Shown in pieces: positions 47,513-56,552 of a stretch of DNA of 64,000 bases; the stretch's first letter is position 1, and each line of letters starts with the position of its first letter. The stretch comes from Prochlorococcus marinus CUG1438 (GTDB lineage: Bacteria; Cyanobacteriota; Cyanobacteriia; PCC-6307; Cyanobiaceae). The notes below the pieces were generated by a model, which was not told the origin of the DNA, did no database searches, and worked only from the letters and a program-made list of their open reading frames with translations. The stretch lies in assembly GCA_017644325.1 (NCBI GenBank), contig JAEPLS010000001.1:868001-932000 (forward strand). The letters run 5' to 3'. A program made the position numbers and the translations under genes.

Positions 47513-48571
47513 GTGTTACAAACTTACGGAAAATCTGATGTCACCTATGACTGGTACGCAGGGAATTCTGGTGTTGTTGGCCGTTCAGGTAAATTCATAG
47601 CCGCTCATGCTGCCCATGCAGGATTAATGATGTTTTGGGCAGGAGCTTTTGGATTATTCGAATTAGCTCGTTACGACGCCACTATTCCTATGGGGGCACA
47701 AAAAGCTATTGTTTTACCTCACCTTGCTGGTATTGGTATTGGTGGTATTGAGAATGGTGTTATTACAGAGCCATACGGAATAGTAGTAATTTGCACATTA
47801 CATCTAATTTTCTCAGCGGTATTAGGTGCTGGGGGACTACTACATTCCAATAAATTTGCAGGTGACCTAGGAGACTATCCAGAAAATAGTAAGCCACAAA
47901 AATTTGATTTTGATTGGGATGATCCAGATAAATTAACTTTTATTCTTGGTCATCATTTGATATTCCTTGGACTTGGAGCAATAATGTTCGTTGAATGGGC
48001 TCGCATTCATGGAATATACGACCCAGCGATAGGATCTACAAGAAAAGTTCTTTACAATTTAGATATTGCTGCTATCTGGAATCATCAATTTGATTTTTTG
48101 AAAATAGATAGTCTTGAGGATGTTATGGGTGGACATGCTTTCCTTGCTTTCCTAGAAATAATTGGAGGAGTGTTCCATATTTGTACCAAACAATTTGGAG
48201 AATTTACTGAATTTAAGGGAAAAGGATTACTTGGCGCTGAGGCAATTTTGTCATACTCAGTAGTTGGTGTTTCTTATATGGCTTTTGTCGCTGCTTTTTG
48301 GTGTGCTTCAAATACCACAATATATCCAGTTGATCTATACGGAGAGCCTCTAAAACTTCAGTTTGAATTTGCACCTTACTTTACTGATTCTTTAGATTTA
48401 GGCTCAGGAACATATAGTTCAAGGGCTTGGCTTGCAAATACTCATTTCTACTTGGGTTTCTTTTTCTTACAAGGTCATCTTTGGCACGCACTAAGAGCGA
48501 TGGGATTTGACTTTAAGAAAATTGGTCAAGCATTTGACAATATAGAAAATACAAAAATTACTCAAAATTAG
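47513..48571 (+). CDS. Prochlorophyte chlorophyll-binding antenna protein Pcb (IsiA/CP43 family), GTG start
   Basis: Pcb proteins bind divinyl chlorophyll a/b and serve as antenna for the photosystems. The 352-residue product has six hydrophobic spans, conserved His residues in FIAAHAAHAG, LGHHLIFLG and GHAFLAFLEI segments, and lacks the large lumenal loop of PsbC. It starts at a GTG (47513). The flavodoxin neighbour suggests an iron-stress-induced Pcb; the exact Pcb type is not assigned. A strong terminator follows at 48581-48615. Confidence 0.92.
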   Translation: MLQTYGKSDVTYDWYAGNSGVVGRSGKFIAAHAAHAGLMMFWAGAFGLFELARYDATIPMGAQKAIVLPHLAGIGIGGIENGVITEPYGIVVICTLHLIFSAVLGAGGLLHSNKFAGDLGDYPENSKPQKFDFDWDDPDKLTFILGHHLIFLGLGAIMFVEWARIHGIYDPAIGSTRKVLYNLDIAAIWNHQFDFLKIDSLEDVMGGHAFLAFLEIIGGVFHICTKQFGEFTEFKGKGLLGAEAILSYSVVGVSYMAFVAAFWCASNTTIYPVDLYGEPLKLQFEFAPYFTDSLDLGSGTYSSRAWLANTHFYLGFFFLQGHLWHALRAMGFDFKKIGQAFDNIENTKITQN

Positions 48572-48580
48572 ATCAATTTA

Positions 48581-48615
48581 AAAAAACCTCTCCTCTAACA
48601 GGGAGGTTTTTTTTT
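48581..48615 (+). terminator. Intrinsic terminator after the Pcb gene
   Basis: An 8-base stem with one T-G wobble (starting at 48585, AACCTCTC pairing with GGGAGGTT) has an 8-base loop and is followed by a T-run to 48615. It sits 14 bp after the Pcb stop and probably ends the flavodoxin/Pcb transcripts. Confidence 0.88.
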
Positions 48616-48645
48616 GTAGAATCATTCCACTTACATAAAAAATTA

Positions 48646-49299
48646 ATGGATAATCTAAAGGAAATTAATTGTAAGGAGATTTTCAGAAATGCTTATGAAA
48701 ATAGGTATACCTGGAAGAATGATTTTCATGGTTACCAAGGTAAATGTATTTTTTTTGCTAATAATCAAATTTATAAAGGCGACTTCGTATTAGGTAAAGA
48801 CTTTAAACCAAATATTCAAAAAATAGAAGATGAGAAAGTTGTTAAAAGTATTGCCTCTCAGTTATTTGAAGTGTGCATACATAGAGTCAGGAGAGAATTT
48901 GAATCAGTGCACTCAGAAAATAATTTTAATTTACTAAAAAATTCTGAAAGTGGTATTGAAATGAGTGTTTCAGGTAAAAATCAAGGCGATAAATATAGAG
49001 TTAAAAATGACTATATTAATATGGTCTATAGAAAAATTCATGGAACGATAATTGAAATTTTTGTTGAAGAATTTTTAGATACAGGAGCAGGTTCCCTTAG
49101 TACAAAATATAGTAGTCAACAAATTGATCCAGATACACTTGAAAGAAACTCATGCAAATTGGAATACGAGGATGAATTCCTAAATATGGGTAAAAAGGAT
49201 TATTGGATACTAAACTCGAGGACTATAAAATACCTAAACCAAAATCAAGAAGAAGAAACACAAAAGTTTATTTTTGAGGATCTATGCCTATTAAATTAA
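48646..49299 (+). CDS. DUF3386 family protein
   Basis: This 217-residue protein has the AYENRYTWKNDFHGY motif near 16-30 that is characteristic of the cyanobacterial DUF3386 family. Function is unknown. No signal peptide or membrane span is seen, so it is likely cytoplasmic. It starts 30 bp after the Pcb terminator and converges with the small gene at 49304, with 4 bp between. Confidence 0.75.
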   Translation: MDNLKEINCKEIFRNAYENRYTWKNDFHGYQGKCIFFANNQIYKGDFVLGKDFKPNIQKIEDEKVVKSIASQLFEVCIHRVRREFESVHSENNFNLLKNSESGIEMSVSGKNQGDKYRVKNDYINMVYRKIHGTIIEIFVEEFLDTGAGSLSTKYSSQQIDPDTLERNSCKLEYEDEFLNMGKKDYWILNSRTIKYLNQNQEEETQKFIFEDLCLLN

Positions 49300-49303
49300 G
49301 TTT

Positions 49304-49549
49304 TTATTCAACCAATCGGAACCCTTTATCAAGTAGTTTTTGATATAAGAGTCTTGCTCTAAAAGCTAGAATTTGTTCTTCATTTTCATTACTAATTACA
49401 TGAAAATAATTATTATCTAATTTATTTTTGCTAAAGCATACATTTGCTTCTCCTAATCTTAAAGTCCAATTCTCTTCTTTGGCTAAATGTTGATTAGGAC
49501 CAAGATCCCAAGGACATTTTTCAGGATATTTTTCTCTTTTAGAACCCAT
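49304..49549 (-). CDS. Small protein of unknown function
   Basis: This 81-residue protein is basic at its start, with CPWDLGPNQHLAKEENWTLRLGEANVCFSK near the middle, and has no membrane span. I do not recognise its family. It starts with an ATG and is convergent with the DUF3386 gene. Two Cys residues sit far apart and do not suggest a metal site. Confidence 0.5.
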   Translation of the reverse strand: MGSKREKYPEKCPWDLGPNQHLAKEENWTLRLGEANVCFSKNKLDNNYFHVISNENEEQILAFRARLLYQKLLDKGFRLVE

Positions 49550-49658
49550 ATGATTAATTTTAACTACCCAATATTAGACAAAATTTATAAGTATGGCTAT
49601 GAAAAATAGTTGACAACTTATTCATAGAATTGTTGTTCAATACAAAGCAATTAAAAAA

Positions 49659-50297
49659 TTACTCTTTGTTAGCGATTAGACAATAAAATGGGTCTTTATT
49701 TAAAAAATTAAATATATTAAGTGATGGTTCAGTAAACTTTTTGATAATTTTTGGCTCAGTAAAGCCGTTTGAGATTAATACTTTTCTTACATATTTGACT
49801 CTTTCTTCTTCATTAGATGAAGTCCATATATTAGGAGCTTTATGCCAAAATGCTCTGTTTGAAAAAGCAATAATAAACTTACCCTCTCTACTCAATATTC
49901 TTGCAATTTCTTTGGTTAAATTCTCTGGATATTGTAAATATTGCCATGCGGCCACCATCAAGCAATAATCAACGCTTTCTGTAACTAGAGGAATTTGTTG
50001 ATTTAAATTAAAGTTTTGTATCCAATAAGAATCAAAAATTGTGTTTTTTTCAAGTTCTTGTTTGTTTAAACCATGTCCAATAACTCTTTTATATTTTTTC
50101 TCTTTAGGTAAATAACTATCCCAACTAGACATTAAATCAAGTACAGTTGAATGATTATCAATTTCTTTTTCATATAAATTTGATAGATTTTGCCTGAAGT
50201 TTGCATCTAGATGATAAACAAATTTCGGATTAGTATAAAATTCTTCATCATTACTCTCATCTATTTTTTTTCTCTGATAATTATTTAAAACTTCCAA
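49659..50297 (-). CDS. SAM-dependent methyltransferase, type 11-like
   Basis: This 212-residue protein has a class I methyltransferase layout: STVLDLMSSWDSYLP near 48-62 in the SAM-binding strand position, then SVDYCLMVAAWQYL and a later LSREGKFIIAFSNRAFW segment. The usual GxGxG is replaced by a less glycine-rich loop. The substrate is unknown. It is divergent from the small basic gene at 50451. Confidence 0.65.
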   Translation of the reverse strand: MEVLNNYQRKKIDESNDEEFYTNPKFVYHLDANFRQNLSNLYEKEIDNHSTVLDLMSSWDSYLPKEKKYKRVIGHGLNKQELEKNTIFDSYWIQNFNLNQQIPLVTESVDYCLMVAAWQYLQYPENLTKEIARILSREGKFIIAFSNRAFWHKAPNIWTSSNEEERVKYVRKVLISNGFTEPKIIKKFTEPSLNIFNFLNKDPFYCLIANKE

Positions 50298-50450
50298 AAC
50301 AACTAATTTAGAATCTATATAGCAAATCTAGTAAAAAGAAAGACTAATTGTGTATTAGTGATTTGTTTTCATTTAATAAATTAAAAATTCTCTAAAAAAC
50401 TAGACATCTATTCAAAAAAAGTTAAATTATTAATTAATGATTTCATAATT

Positions 50451-50621
50451 ATGATTGAGTTCAAAAGGAGCAAAAAAAACAGATCTAAAAATGCTCTTTT
50501 CAATCCCTATAAAAACGGAATAAGTTCATACGATATGGCATATCTTTCATCTAAAAGAAATTTAAAAAATAAAAACGTTTATCTACATACTAATTCTAAG
50601 AAAGATTATCTTGCTTCATAA
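50451..50621 (+). CDS. Small basic protein, 56 residues, of unknown function
   Basis: A 56-residue frame runs from an ATG at 50451 to a TAA at 50619-50621. The product is rich in Lys, Asn and Ser (MIEFKRSKKNRSKNALFNPY start). It lies 2 bp before the MIF-like tautomerase gene, so it is probably translated with it. I do not recognise a family. Confidence 0.5.
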   Translation: MIEFKRSKKNRSKNALFNPYKNGISSYDMAYLSSKRNLKNKNVYLHTNSKKDYLAS

Positions 50622-50623
50622 AA

Positions 50624-50956
50624 ATGCCTTATATTAATATTTCTACTTCAGCAAAAGTAATTGAAAAAGGTAAATTACTCGAAGAAATATCAATTCTTAT
50701 TTCGTCTTTAACTAACAAATCTAGAAGATTTGTTATGGCGAAAATAGATGAAAATTGCCAAATGTATTTTGATGATGAGACACCTTGTTGCTTTTTAGAA
50801 ATTAAATCAATAGGTTCTTTAAATCCTTCAGCAATGGCAAAGCCAATATCAGATTTTATATATGAAAAAATGGGGATCCCAATAGATAGGATTTATATTT
50901 CTTTTGAAGATGTGCCAGCTTCATTGTGGGCTTGGAATGGCAGAACATTTGGTTGA
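50624..50956 (+). CDS. MIF-like phenylpyruvate tautomerase
   Basis: This 110-residue protein belongs to the macrophage-migration-inhibitory-factor tautomerase family. It begins MPYINISTSA, placing the catalytic proton-transfer Pro directly after the start Met, and has the C-terminal YISFEDVPASLWAWNGRTFG. A Prochlorococcus MIF homologue has been studied structurally, which fits. The physiological substrate is not clear. It follows the small basic gene by 2 bp. Confidence 0.9.
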   Translation: MPYINISTSAKVIEKGKLLEEISILISSLTNKSRRFVMAKIDENCQMYFDDETPCCFLEIKSIGSLNPSAMAKPISDFIYEKMGIPIDRIYISFEDVPASLWAWNGRTFG

Positions 50957-50978
50957 GAATTATTTAGATATAAAGCTA

Positions 50979-51365
50979 ATGAAAATAAATAAATTAGTCG
51001 ACTTGAATAATCTAAGGACTGCACCACAATTAACTAATAGACAAGAAAAAAAACTTTTAGAGGAATTAGAAGCAAATATTTTTAATGCCGATTGGATAAC
51101 AATAGGCATAATGGCATCTAGTGATAATAGAGCTATTGAATCTTTACAATCAATTTCTAAGAAATATTCCTCAATAAAATTTGAGAATCTACGTTCCCTT
51201 CATGCTGATGGAAGTGTTTTTTTAAAAGCTAATCAAAAAACTAGTAATGTTTTTGTCAGATCTGAAAATGGTCTAGGAGAGGGAATTTTAATAACATGTC
51301 AGTATGACGAAGGCGCTGAAGAATCTAATACTTTTGGGCCATTGCCATTAGATTTTTTTACATAA
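50979..51365 (+). CDS. DUF1824 family protein
   Basis: From the ATG at 50979 this gives 128 residues, starting MKINKLVDLNNLRTAPQL, with features of the cyanobacterial DUF1824 family (ADWITIGIMASS and a GPLPLDFF ending). An in-frame start at 50904 would overlap the tautomerase gene by 53 bp, so it is less likely. Function is unknown, and no membrane span is present. Confidence 0.75.
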   Translation: MKINKLVDLNNLRTAPQLTNRQEKKLLEELEANIFNADWITIGIMASSDNRAIESLQSISKKYSSIKFENLRSLHADGSVFLKANQKTSNVFVRSENGLGEGILITCQYDEGAEESNTFGPLPLDFFT

Positions 51366-51522
51366 TTAATTTCTCATTTATTTTTTATCAAGTATCTATT
51401 TTAATGAAAGCTTTTTATCGGATGATATTTTTTAGAACTTGGATTTCAAAAAATTTTTTTACTTTAAAGCTTTGTTATTATGTCTAATGGCATTAATCTA
51501 ATTTTTCCACTAACTTAATTAA

Positions 51523-52398
51523 ATGTTTTTTCAGGATATAATTAAAAATTTAAATGATTTTTGGTCAGAACAGGGTTGTTTGATTATGCAACCATATGAT
51601 ACCGAAAAGGGAGCTGGAACGATGAATCCGCATACCTTTTTAAGGGCTATTGGACCAGAGCCTTGGAGTGTGGCATATGCCGAGCCATGTAGAAGACCTA
51701 CAGATGGACGTTTTGGTGATAATCCAAATAGGGCCCAACATTATTTTCAATATCAAGTAATAATTAAGCCATCACCAGATGGAATTCAGGAAAAATATCT
51801 TATATCTTTAGAGTCTCTTGGAATTAATCCTAAAGATCATGACATAAGATTCGTTGAAGATAATTGGGAGTCACCAACACTTGGAGCTTGGGGAGTAGGC
51901 TGGGAAGTCTGGCTGGATGGAATGGAAGTTACTCAATTTACTTATTTCCAACAATGCGGGGGTTTAGATTGTAATCCAATTCCTATTGAAATTACATATG
52001 GATTGGAGAGGATCGCAATGTTCTTGCAGGATAAAGATAGTATTTGGGACTTAAATTGGAACAAAAATATGAAATATAGTGATATTTGGCTTCAATTCGA
52101 AAAAAGTCAATGCTCATATAATTTTAATGATTCTAGTCCTGTTAATCTCAGAAAATTATTTGAGATTTATCAAGATGAAGCAAATACCTTGATTCAAAAG
52201 AAATTAACTTATCCAGCGCTTGATTTTGTTTTGAAGTGTAGTCATACTTTTAATTTGCTGGATGCAAGGGGAGTTATTTCAGTTACAGATCGTGCTCAAT
52301 ATATAGAAAAGATTCGAAAATTAGCTAAAGAAGTTGCATCATCTTGGGTAGTGGAAAGAGAATCGCTGGACTATCCATTAAAAAGTAAGTCTTTTTAG
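51523..52398 (+). CDS. glyQ: Glycyl-tRNA synthetase alpha subunit
   Basis: GlyQ is the alpha chain of the tetrameric glycyl-tRNA synthetase and forms the catalytic site. The 291-residue protein begins [19 protein letters not shown] and has [44 protein letters not shown] and the C-terminal motif-3 [10 protein letters not shown] segment. Length matches the family. The beta subunit gene is not in the window. Confidence 0.97.
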   Translation: MFFQDIIKNLNDFWSEQGCLIMQPYDTEKGAGTMNPHTFLRAIGPEPWSVAYAEPCRRPTDGRFGDNPNRAQHYFQYQVIIKPSPDGIQEKYLISLESLGINPKDHDIRFVEDNWESPTLGAWGVGWEVWLDGMEVTQFTYFQQCGGLDCNPIPIEITYGLERIAMFLQDKDSIWDLNWNKNMKYSDIWLQFEKSQCSYNFNDSSPVNLRKLFEIYQDEANTLIQKKLTYPALDFVLKCSHTFNLLDARGVISVTDRAQYIEKIRKLAKEVASSWVVERESLDYPLKSKSF

Positions 52399-52531
52399 AC
52401 AATTTTTGTAAAGGAGTGAGAGAAGGTATCAAAAGTTACACTCTATTGAAACTTATATTTCTTTCTTTTTTGGTTACTCCCGATACAGTATAAATACCCT
52501 AAAACTTAGGGTTATTTTCGTGTGAGGTAAA

Positions 52532-53881
52532 ATGAAACTCTTCCAACAATTGTTGGTAGTTGGAGCATCTTTGGGATTCATAGCTCCCATTAGTGCTCAA
52601 GCTGCCAATATTGTCGACTTAGAAGAAATGAGTAGCTATTCACGTAGCAAAAAAAAATCTTCGAAACTCGACAGCACAACATTCACTAATACAGTTAGTG
52701 GAAATACTTCAAGTCTTAAAAAATCTTCCAGACTTGATAGCAAAACATTCATTAACGATGTTAGTGAAGATACTGCAACTATTAAAGGGCCTTTTGATGA
52801 CCATGGTGATCAACTAAATAAATTTGAAGCTGGGAGCTTTTCAGACACTACTGTCATGGGTGGAACAGCTGTTATGTGGATTGGTTCAATTGATGGTGGC
52901 GATGAAATAGGTGAAAGCGAATCCACATCAACAGGTTATACATACAAATGGGACTTGAATACAAGTTTTTCAGGCGATGATAATCTTTATGTTCGTCTTA
53001 AGACTGGTGAACAAGGTGACATATGGAAAAATAAATATACATATCACATAGAGACTAAAGATAATAGCGATCTTATGGAAGTCGATAAAATGTGGTATAC
53101 CTTTCCTATTGGGGAGAAAATTACTGCTTTTGTAGGCCCAAGGATTGAGAACTATTACATGTACATCACTCCTTCTATTTATAAACCAGGAGCACTTAAA
53201 TCTTTCAAACTTGGTGGAAATAGCAACTTTGGAGCTAGTACAGACGTAGGTTACGGATTAAAGTATGAACATGATAATGGAATTGGTTTCGCTACCAATG
53301 TTGTTGACAAGGGTGCTGATGAAAACGCAGGTTGGTTTGCTCCTGCTAACGCAATTAAGTGGGATTCGCAACTAGCCTATACCACAGAAAGATGGCACGT
53401 TTCAGGAACACTATCAAATGCCCGAAACTGGAGTGCTCATGAATATAATGCAACGACATTGGGTCGCCAAGTAGCTAGAGACTCTATAGGTTATGCTCTA
53501 AGAGCTTATTGGATGCCAGAGGAGACAGGCACTACAGTACCTGAAGTCACGGTCGGTTATGACACTAAATCTTATGGAGGAGTCGTTAACGATGGAGACA
53601 CAACTCAAGCAAACAGTTACATGCTTGGTTTGACCTGGAAAGATATGATTCAAGCTGATGACAGAATCGGTATTGCATTCACCCAACCTTTATCAGCTAC
53701 TGAAGTTCAAGGTGGGGGAGCCACTGGAGAAGTTGGCGCTCAAGTTTGGGAAGCTTATTATTCTTTCAGGCCAAATGATGCAATGGAAATAACACCTGCA
53801 ATTTTTGGTGGAAATGACATTGCTTCAAGTGAAGACGACGACATCTTTGGTCTTCTTTTAACTTCAAAGTTCAAATTCTAA
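52532..53881 (+). CDS. Outer-membrane porin with a short repeat-bearing N-terminus
   Basis: This 449-residue protein has a signal peptide (about 1-24, cleavage near SAQA) and a beta-barrel-like body from about 95 ending in an aromatic residue (LLTSKFKF), as outer-membrane porins do. Between them, two 22-residue repeats (41-62 and 63-84; KKSSKLDS and KKSSRLDS starts) take the place where many cyanobacterial porins carry an SLH domain. I see no SLH motif. Solutes carried are unknown. A terminator follows at 53913. Confidence 0.8.
   Translation: MKLFQQLLVVGASLGFIAPISAQAANIVDLEEMSSYSRSKKKSSKLDSTTFTNTVSGNTSSLKKSSRLDSKTFINDVSEDTATIKGPFDDHGDQLNKFEAGSFSDTTVMGGTAVMWIGSIDGGDEIGESESTSTGYTYKWDLNTSFSGDDNLYVRLKTGEQGDIWKNKYTYHIETKDNSDLMEVDKMWYTFPIGEKITAFVGPRIENYYMYITPSIYKPGALKSFKLGGNSNFGASTDVGYGLKYEHDNGIGFATNVVDKGADENAGWFAPANAIKWDSQLAYTTERWHVSGTLSNARNWSAHEYNATTLGRQVARDSIGYALRAYWMPEETGTTVPEVTVGYDTKSYGGVVNDGDTTQANSYMLGLTWKDMIQADDRIGIAFTQPLSATEVQGGGATGEVGAQVWEAYYSFRPNDAMEITPAIFGGNDIASSEDDDIFGLLLTSKFKF
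52652..52783 (+). repeat. Two tandem 22-residue repeats in the porin N-terminus
   Basis: Two 66-bp units (52652-52717 and 52718-52783) encode 22-residue repeats with shared KKSS-x-LDS-x-TF and VS cores. DNA similarity is clear but not perfect, so the duplication is not recent. They lie between the signal peptide and the barrel. Confidence 0.75.
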
Positions 53882-53912
53882 TTATTAGTTCTACTTAAAA
53901 CTAATAAGTCAT

Positions 53913-53941
53913 AAAAAAACACCCTTTAAGGGTGTTTTTTT
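53913..53941. terminator. Bidirectional terminator between the porin gene and a convergent small gene
   Basis: A near-perfect hairpin has ACACCCTT and AAGGGTGT arms and A/T-runs on both sides, so it can terminate transcription in both directions. It serves the porin gene from the left and the gene at 53955-54191 from the right. Confidence 0.85.
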
Positions 53942-53954
53942 ATGTATGCTAAAT

Positions 53955-54191
53955 TTACCAACAATTCTCTCCTTCACCGATGGGAATGCAGACACTTGAT
54001 TTTTCTGCCTCATCAGCTAATTCCTGAGCTCTATCATCTAATTTAAATTCAGCATCTATTGGCATATCAGTATTCCATTCTTTTAAACCACCTAAATCAT
54101 TCTCAGCCGCTTTTAGGTCTGTATTTTCAGCAGATGAAATAGCTAGAGCGCTTGTTGCTGCTAAAAAAATTGTAATTGAACTTTTTTTCAT
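53955..54191 (-). CDS. Small secreted protein of unknown function
   Basis: This 78-residue protein has a signal-like N-terminus (MKKSSITIFLAATSALAISSA, cleavage near 21) and an acidic, Asp/Glu-rich mature part ending in a CIPIGEGENCW tail with two Cys residues. It probably lies in the periplasm or is exported. I do not recognise its family. It is convergent with the porin gene across the terminator. Confidence 0.6.
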   Translation of the reverse strand: MKKSSITIFLAATSALAISSAENTDLKAAENDLGGLKEWNTDMPIDAEFKLDDRAQELADEAEKSSVCIPIGEGENCW

Positions 54192-54267
54192 TTAGATTCT
54201 AAATTATATTCTTAATTGTAGGTATTTAAAAATAGTTTATCTTCTTAATGTATAAAATGATCCATAA

Positions 54268-54933
54268 CTAATCACCTAATCTTCTTAAAAGATTCGAATA
54301 TGATTTAAAAATAAGGTCAAGTTCCTCAGATCTACCATGCTTATTAAGTAATGATCTAGCTGCGGCATCTAGATCAAATAAATTTTCTCTTTCTTCTATG
54401 CTTTTAATATAGCTTTCAATCCAACCAATAAATACTAACCTTTCACCAGCAGTAACTTCTTCTACTGCATGTAAAAATGTACTTGGATAAATTATTATTT
54501 CCCCCGCATCTAATTTAAATTTTTTTTCTGAATTGAAACTCTCAATTGATAATGCACCTCCTTCATAATTGTTTTTGCAATTTAAAAATATAGTAAAAGA
54601 TAAATCTGCTCTCCCTGAAGACATATAAGCATTATCAATATGACGTCCATATCTCATTCCAATCGTAGATTTTGAGAAGATTGTTCCATGAACTTTTTTG
54701 GGTAAAGCGAAGCTTTTAATTAAATCATTACTTAGTATTTTTTTTATTATTAATCCAGAAAACTTTTTTGATAAATCTGAATCTCTCCTAAGTTGTAAAT
54801 TATTTTTTACTTTGGAAGCTTGCTTACCTGCAGTTTGCTTACCGTCTTCCCATAATAATTTTTCATCTTTTAATTTTTTTCTAAGAACTTCTAATTCTTC
54901 AGAATTTAATAATTGATGAGTTAAATAATTCAT
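54268..54933 (-). CDS. piuC: PKHD-type Fe(II)/2-oxoglutarate dioxygenase (PiuC-like)
   Basis: The 221-residue protein matches the PiuC/PKHD hydroxylase family often tied to iron uptake. The Fe-binding His-x-Asp is in YGRHIDNAYM near 114-123, the distal His is in STFLHAVEEV near 150-160, and the following Arg of GERLVFIGW binds 2-oxoglutarate. It is divergent from the FutA-like gene across 102 bp, supporting an iron-related role. The substrate is unknown. Confidence 0.85.
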   Translation of the reverse strand: MNYLTHQLLNSEELEVLRKKLKDEKLLWEDGKQTAGKQASKVKNNLQLRRDSDLSKKFSGLIIKKILSNDLIKSFALPKKVHGTIFSKSTIGMRYGRHIDNAYMSSGRADLSFTIFLNCKNNYEGGALSIESFNSEKKFKLDAGEIIIYPSTFLHAVEEVTAGERLVFIGWIESYIKSIEERENLFDLDAAARSLLNKHGRSEELDLIFKSYSNLLRRLGD

Positions 54934-55035
54934 TCTTGATATAAAAAATGATACAAATTGATGTATAGAAATTCTCTTTAGGAGTTCTTGTTATGAAGTT
55001 GGATATAAAGTAACCATAGATACTATTTCGAAAAA

Positions 55036-56058
55036 GTGCAAAATCTAAAAAAATTAATTTATTCATTACTATCATTCACATTTTTACTGAACTTTAATAT
55101 TCCAGTTAATTCAACAGAAAAAGAAGTCATAGTTTATTCTGGCAGGCATTACAACACTGACAGGAGTGTCTATAAAAAGTTTGCGGATGAAACAGGAATC
55201 AAAGTTAGGCTTCTTGAAGCAACTGGAATATCCTTAATTGAAAGATTGAAAAGAGAGGGGAAGAATTCTCAAGCAGATTTAATTCTGCTGGTTGACGCTG
55301 CAAGAATTACTAATGCGGCTAAAGCTGGATTGCTTCAACAAGTAGAATCAAAATCTTTGGAAAAAGATGTTCCAATAGGGCTAAAGGATAAAAATAAAGA
55401 GTGGTATGCATTAACTAGAAGAGTAAGAGTTATGGTGGCTAACCCAAAAGTTGTAGATGTAAGTAAGATTAAGGACTATACAGATTTAGCTGATCCATCT
55501 TTAAAAGGTAAAGTATGTTTAAGAAATAGAAAAAGTCCATATAATCAATCTTTAGTTGCCAATCAAATAATTAATCAAGGAGAATCAAATACAAAAGCTT
55601 GGTTAAGCGGGATGATTTCGAATGTTTCCCAACCTTTCTTCCCTGGTGATATTTCAATAATTAGAGCTGTTTCTAAGAAAAAATGTGGAGTAGGTATTGT
55701 TAATCATTATTATGTTGCAAGAATGTTAGCCGGCGGCAATGGAAGAAGAGATGCTTTATATGCAAAACGTACTTCAGTAATTACTCCAAATCCAGCTCAT
55801 GTAAATATTAGTGCTGGTGGGGTAGCCAGATATGCAACAAATAAAAATGAAGCTATTAAGCTCCTTGAATATCTAGCATCTCCAAGAGGAAGTAAAGGTC
55901 TTGCCGCTCCCACCTTTGAACATCCATTAAAAGAAGTTAATCAAAATCCAATTGTTAAAGACTTTGGAGAATTTATTCCTGATAAGGTAACTGTAGAAGA
56001 ACTTGGCGTAAATAACTCTCTTGCTATTAAATTGATGAAAGATGCTGGGTGGAATTAA
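55036..56058 (+). CDS. futA: Iron(III) ABC transporter substrate-binding protein (FutA/IdiA-like), GTG start
   Basis: This 340-residue protein binds ferric iron for an ABC transporter or protects photosystem II under iron stress. A signal peptide covers about 1-26 (ending near PVNS), followed by EVIVYSGRHYNTD with a candidate iron-ligand Tyr, and the later GIVNHYYVARML segment whose paired Tyr residues bind iron in FutA-type proteins. It starts at a GTG (55036). Cognate permease and ATPase genes are not in the window. Confidence 0.9.
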   Translation: MQNLKKLIYSLLSFTFLLNFNIPVNSTEKEVIVYSGRHYNTDRSVYKKFADETGIKVRLLEATGISLIERLKREGKNSQADLILLVDAARITNAAKAGLLQQVESKSLEKDVPIGLKDKNKEWYALTRRVRVMVANPKVVDVSKIKDYTDLADPSLKGKVCLRNRKSPYNQSLVANQIINQGESNTKAWLSGMISNVSQPFFPGDISIIRAVSKKKCGVGIVNHYYVARMLAGGNGRRDALYAKRTSVITPNPAHVNISAGGVARYATNKNEAIKLLEYLASPRGSKGLAAPTFEHPLKEVNQNPIVKDFGEFIPDKVTVEELGVNNSLAIKLMKDAGWN

Positions 56059-56121
56059 AAATTGAAATAGTGAGACATAAACTGATTTTATTTTTTTCTT
56101 TGTGCATACTTATAATCAGAA

Positions 56122-56206
56122 GGAGAGGTGGCTGAGTGGTCGAAAGCGAACGACTCGAAATCGTTTAATAGGTAACTATTCGTGGGTTCGAATCCCACCC
56201 TCTCCG
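56122..56206 (+). tRNA. trnS: tRNA-Ser(CGA)
   Basis: It folds into a class II tRNA with a 7 bp acceptor stem (GGAGAGG with CCTCTCC), a long variable arm and an anticodon loop CTCGAAA giving CGA. The discriminator G is at 56206 and CCA is encoded at 56207-56209. It reads UCG codons, which are rare in this AT-rich genome. Confidence 0.93.
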
Positions 56207-56231
56207 CCAATATAATATTTAATTTTTAAAA

Positions 56232-56552
56232 ATGACAACTAAACTAGAAGGATTTCAAAATAGGCAAAAAGACATCGGATGGGGTTATGCCATAGCTCAT
56301 ATAGTACCTTTTGTAGGGCTGTATTATGCTATTACACGCAGAACTATTACACCATTATTGTTTGCTTTTTTGGGTAATTTCGCTATTGGATTTACCTATG
56401 GATTTATTGTCGCAATTATAAATCCCAATTATGACGAGAAAAAATTAGAGAATTCTGCAACATTAATTGGGTTAGTAACTGCGCCAATACTTGCAAAAAA
56501 AGGAATTGAAAAGGCTAGAAAATATGGAAAAGAAAAAATTGATTCGAACTAA
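56232..56552 (+). CDS. Small membrane protein of unknown function
   Basis: This 106-residue protein has two to three hydrophobic segments (about 18-35, 38-60 and 78-90) and a basic C-terminus. I recall similar small cyanobacterial proteins but no function. It lies 23 bp after the encoded CCA of tRNA-Ser. The start is an ATG. Confidence 0.55.
   Translation: MTTKLEGFQNRQKDIGWGYAIAHIVPFVGLYYAITRRTITPLLFAFLGNFAIGFTYGFIVAIINPNYDEKKLENSATLIGLVTAPILAKKGIEKARKYGKEKIDSN

Noticed and set aside
50904-50978. N-terminal extension of the DUF1824 gene
   Set aside because: It overlaps the MIF-like gene by 53 bp, and the ATG at 50979 already gives the full family region.
54285-54300. A short match to a tRNA T-loop-like sequence, considered as an attachment-site remnant
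   Set aside because: Only a few bases match (GATTCGAA), and they lie inside the PiuC-like coding sequence; chance is enough to explain it.
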